Shown here piece by piece: positions 61,363 to 64,000 of a stretch of 64,000 nucleotides of DNA. The first letter of the stretch is position 1, and each line of letters opens with the position of its first letter. The notes beneath the pieces were generated by a model that was given only the letters and a program-made list of their open reading frames with translations, did no database searches and was not told the DNA's origin. The translations under genes and the position numbers were made by a program. The stretch spans positions 124,001-188,000 of the forward strand of contig CAJUSK010000010.1 of assembly GCA_910589075.1 (NCBI GenBank), written 5' to 3'. Origin of the DNA: an uncultured Lachnospiraceae bacterium. GTDB taxonomy: Bacteria > Bacillota > Clostridia > Lachnospirales > Lachnospiraceae.

Positions 61363-62352
61363 TCAGCAGATAATATCCAGATATTTCAGACGCACAATCT
61401 CATAATCCAGGGTAATATGCTTCCCGGTTCCGCCATCCATCAGCCGGTTTAACTCTGTCACCGCCTCTGCGGAAATCCGGGCAAAATTCTGGCGTACCGT
61501 ATTCATCTGCTTACCCGCATATCCCATCAACATAATGCCGTCAAAGCCACAGACCGGGCGGAAAATATCCATTTCCGTCAAAGCCCGCATGGCTCCGATG
61601 GCCATAATATCCGAAGCGCATACGATCATATCCTGGTTCCGTCCATAACTGAATGTCAGCTTCCTGGCCTGCAGTTCCGACAGATTTCCATACCGGATAT
61701 AGACAGACAGATCCATATCTTCCTGTAACAGACGGATACCTTCCAGCCGTTCTTTCGTAACATACTGATTTTTCCTGCCGGCGATATATAAAATCCTCTT
61801 ACCGCAATTTTCCTCTATGGTTTTCCTTGCCACATCATACTGAGCTTTCCTCTGGTCAATCCACACCGAAGAGGTGTCCTCATTTACGATGGGCGCATCC
61901 ACCACCACAATCTTAAAACAGCCGGAAGCAATCAGTTCATGCAGCACCTCTGACTCTCTGTTCAGTCCGTAGATGACAATTCCGGTAATGCTCTGGGACT
62001 GGAAATAGCCGATGATCTCTTCCACACTCTTGCCTCTGAGCATGGAAAAGAAAACGGTGATCACATCCAGATTCAATTCCATGGCCCTGTTGATGGCGCC
62101 GGACAAATACTGCATATCAATTTCGTCAATCGCCTGCGTTCCCGTATTCAGATCCAGCAGCAGAGCCACCCGGCCCGCCTGTTTGGAAGACAGCGCCGCC
62201 GCCACCGCATTGGGAACAAAATTCAGTTCCTGAATGGCCTTGTTGACTTTTTCTCTTGTTTCCATACTGACATTGGGATAGTGATTCAATACTTTTGAAA
62301 CGGTGGAAATTGCTACCCCTGCATGTCTTGCCACATCTTTGATTGAAACCAT
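61363..62352 (-). CDS. LacI-family regulator upstream of glgP
   Basis: A 329-residue repressor with HTH VSIKDVARHAGVAISTVSKV and hinge VPNAVAAALSSKQAG, then a sugar-binding-like domain. Start at 62352 after AGGAAAG; the longer frame from 62418 is rejected. It shares a direction with glgP and probably controls it through the operator at 61330-61343. It differs from the other LacI protein in the recognition helix, consistent with the different operator flanks. Confidence 0.92.
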   Translation of the reverse strand: MVSIKDVARHAGVAISTVSKVLNHYPNVSMETREKVNKAIQELNFVPNAVAAALSSKQAGRVALLLDLNTGTQAIDEIDMQYLSGAINRAMELNLDVITVFFSMLRGKSVEEIIGYFQSQSITGIVIYGLNRESEVLHELIASGCFKIVVVDAPIVNEDTSSVWIDQRKAQYDVARKTIEENCGKRILYIAGRKNQYVTKERLEGIRLLQEDMDLSVYIRYGNLSELQARKLTFSYGRNQDMIVCASDIMAIGAMRALTEMDIFRPVCGFDGIMLMGYAGKQMNTVRQNFARISAEAVTELNRLMDGGTGKHITLDYEIVRLKYLDIIC

Positions 62353-62430
62353 AATCACTTTCCTGTAAAACAAATGTATGCTTCGCATCCTTTTTATCAT
62401 GCAAAATGACGAAGCCATTTCTTATACGAT

Positions 62431-62460
62431 AAAAAGGGGATGACTCTGAGAATCATCCCC
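62431..62460 (-). terminator. Terminator of the phosphofructokinase gene
   Basis: GGGGATGA and TCATCCCC arms followed on the minus strand by TTTTTATCG, 18 bases after the stop codon. Confidence 0.8.
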
Positions 62461-62477
62461 TCCATATTAAGACTGAA

Positions 62478-63707
62478 TTATTTGCGTACCAGATGTCTCG
62501 GTGTTCCGTTTACAAACAAAGGCTGTAATTCGCCCATAATAAGCGGTCTTGCATATTTCTCATAATTATCGTTCAGACCACAGCCGTCTTCGGTAATCCA
62601 CTCATCCGGAACCGTTCTCTCTACATTGGCAATCGCATGAATGTCATACACGCTTGTACCACACTGATACGGGTCATTGCCATTCCGATCCAGTGTGATC
62701 ATCATACCGGTCTTGCCCTCTTCTGCTGCCAGCAGTGCATCATAGCCTACCTGGAATGCTTCGTTAATATCTGTCAGAGAAGCCAGGTGGGTTGCCGCAC
62801 GCTGCAATGTGGAGAATTCAATGGCTCTGGTCTTGAGCCCTGTCTCCGCTGCAATTTCCTGTGCCAGATAAGCAGCCGTGCCGGACATCTGTTTGTGTCC
62901 AAACGCATCCACTGCCACATCTGCATTCACAAGCTCACATACATAACGGCCGTCTGCAACCTTGATACCTTCGGAAACAACCATGACTACGGAAGACTTC
63001 CTTGCGGCCAGGTCTTTTACCTTTGCCATAAACGCATCCATATCAAATGTCCGCTCCGGCAGATAAATAGCGTCCACACCCTCGCAGTCCACATCTTTGG
63101 CCAATGCTGCCGCCGCTGCCAGCCAGCCGGCATTCCGCCCCATGATCTCCACAATCAGTATGGTGGGTTTCTCAACGCCAAAAGAAGAATTGTCACGGAT
63201 AACTTCTTTCAAAGAGGTTGCAATGTATTTTGCTGCGGAACCATATCCGGGACAGTGATCCGTAATCGGAAGATCGTTGTCAATGGTTTTCGGTACACCC
63301 ATGAAACGCTGAGGCTTATTGTGCGCCGCTGCATAGTCGGACAACATCTTTACCGTATCCATAGAGTCGTTGCCACCCGCATAGAACAGGCATTCAATAT
63401 CATGTTTTTCCATGATCTCAAATACTTTTTCGTATACTTCTTCGTTTCCTTCGATCTTGGGCATTTTGAATCTGCATGAACCCAAAAATGCGGAAGGTGT
63501 TCTCTTCAACAGCTCCACGCCGGTTTCATTATCCAGATACTCGTCCAGGTCGCACAGATTATCTGCCAGAAATCCCTGGATACCGTGTACCATACCATAA
63601 ACTTTCTTAACGCCGATCTTTTTTGCTGCTGCATATACGCCTGCAACGGAAGAATTGATAACTGCGGTAGGCCCGCCGGACTGTCCAACTACAATATTTC
63701 CTTTCAT
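62478..63707 (-). CDS. pfp: Phosphofructokinase, probably pyrophosphate-dependent
   Basis: A 409-residue group II PFK phosphorylating fructose-6-phosphate. The donor-determining residues favour PPi: the loop reads GGNDSMDT with Asp at the position that is Gly in ATP enzymes, and MGVPKTIDNDLP has Lys before TIDND where ATP enzymes have Gly. MGRNAGWLAAAAALA and the KQMSGTAAYL region complete the site. The Asn in GGNDS (usually GGDDS) is a small departure. Start after AAAGGAG. Confidence 0.92.
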   Translation of the reverse strand: MKGNIVVGQSGGPTAVINSSVAGVYAAAKKIGVKKVYGMVHGIQGFLADNLCDLDEYLDNETGVELLKRTPSAFLGSCRFKMPKIEGNEEVYEKVFEIMEKHDIECLFYAGGNDSMDTVKMLSDYAAAHNKPQRFMGVPKTIDNDLPITDHCPGYGSAAKYIATSLKEVIRDNSSFGVEKPTILIVEIMGRNAGWLAAAAALAKDVDCEGVDAIYLPERTFDMDAFMAKVKDLAARKSSVVMVVSEGIKVADGRYVCELVNADVAVDAFGHKQMSGTAAYLAQEIAAETGLKTRAIEFSTLQRAATHLASLTDINEAFQVGYDALLAAEEGKTGMMITLDRNGNDPYQCGTSVYDIHAIANVERTVPDEWITEDGCGLNDNYEKYARPLIMGELQPLFVNGTPRHLVRK

Positions 63708-63793
63708 GACTCTTTCTCCTTTTGCTGATTTCGATGATATTTACATATTTATACATGCCCCGGTCCTAAAGGGCCGGTTCTGCATTCCCCACG

Positions 63794-63822
63794 ATTATAC
63801 CAGAAAAAAAAAGGCAATACAA
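63794..63822 (-). promoter_or_regulatory. Phosphofructokinase promoter
   Basis: Minus-strand TTGTAT (63822-63817) and an extended -10, TGGTATAAT (TATAAT at 63799-63794), 17 bases apart. The leader contains a CCGGCCCTTTAGGACCGG-like hairpin near 63760. Confidence 0.75.
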
Positions 63823-63851
63823 GGGCATGCATCCAAAATCAGCCATAAGTT

Positions 63852-64000
63852 TTACCGCAATATAGATGCCGCCATACGGTGATAGGTATGCCGGACGCCC
63901 CGGATAGCTACCGAATACGCCTGTATATTCTCCGGCAGGGCCATTCCCTCATAACCGGCATCCCCCAGATGGTGTATATCGGTTCCCGTCATCTTACACA
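63852..64000 (-). CDS. PHP-type hydrolase, C-terminal fragment
   Basis: The last 48 codons of a minus-strand gene that begins outside the window. The text MTGTDIHHLGDAGYEGMALP contains the GSDXH-like metal-binding end typical of PHP-domain phosphoesterases, and ends RHTYHRMAASILR. Too short to say which PHP family; an RNase AM or histidinol-phosphatase relative is possible. It precedes the phosphofructokinase gene, which has its own promoter. Confidence 0.6.
   Translation of the reverse strand, partial: CKMTGTDIHHLGDAGYEGMALPENIQAYSVAIRGVRHTYHRMAASILR

Overview
The window looks like chromosomal DNA from a spore-forming member of the Clostridia, most probably a Lachnospiraceae. The evidence is a spoIIA operon end, a T-box-controlled valS, a PPi-type phosphofructokinase, the paired radical-SAM and DUF4130-type DNA repair genes, a PadR/DUF1700/DUF4097/PspC envelope module, and dispersed palindromic repeats. 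This assignment is inferred from gene content; no rRNA is present.

Layout. 1-8.2 kb (all minus strand): start of spoIIAB, spoIIAA, a zinc-ribbon/TPR membrane protein, a 49-residue protein, folC, a FapA-like protein, and valS behind a T-box leader. 8.2-9.9 kb: a large perfect-armed inverted repeat, a GT-skewed stretch, and an XRE repressor divergent from a lipoprotein with paired operators. 9.9-19 kb: an asymmetric heterodimeric ABC exporter, an ECF S component, the PadR envelope-stress operon, a pyridoxamine kinase and an EamA transporter. 19-25.6 kb: a DnaA-box cluster next to endonuclease IV, a nuclease/XPD-like helicase, an HPr-like protein lacking the phosphorylatable His, and two linked DNA repair genes. 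25.6-29.3 kb: a hairpin array upstream of asnA, two small unknown genes, tRNA-Gly, and a five-tRNA cluster.

29.4-48 kb is an accessory island beside the tRNA cluster. It holds a MITE-like element, two tandem DUF4132 giants, a TIM-barrel/Rossmann fusion, a cytidylyltransferase and an IS66 transposase that truncate each other, a CbrC protein, and then an A+T-rich three-gene operon. That operon encodes (i) a roughly 1,495-residue protein with an HD domain and an Hsp90-type GHKL ATPase, (ii) an ImmA/IrrE-like protein whose HEXXH motif is destroyed, and (iii) a protein with an R-S-E-type ADP-ribosyltransferase signature followed by a two-helix membrane module. I consider it the best candidate for an undescribed conflict or antiphage system: sensor ATPase, adaptor, and toxic membrane-tethered effector.

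48-64 kb is core metabolism: a lipoprotein alpha/beta hydrolase, azlCD branched-chain amino acid export, then a maltodextrin locus. That locus comprises the binding protein, two permeases, two malQ genes, two LacI regulators, glycogen phosphorylase and PPi-dependent phosphofructokinase. Together it imports maltodextrins, rearranges and phosphorolyses them, and feeds glycolysis. No ATPase subunit is encoded here, so a shared MsmX/UgpC-type ATPase elsewhere is implied. Palindromic LacI-type operators lie at the binding-protein and phosphorylase promoters. The window ends inside a PHP-type hydrolase gene.
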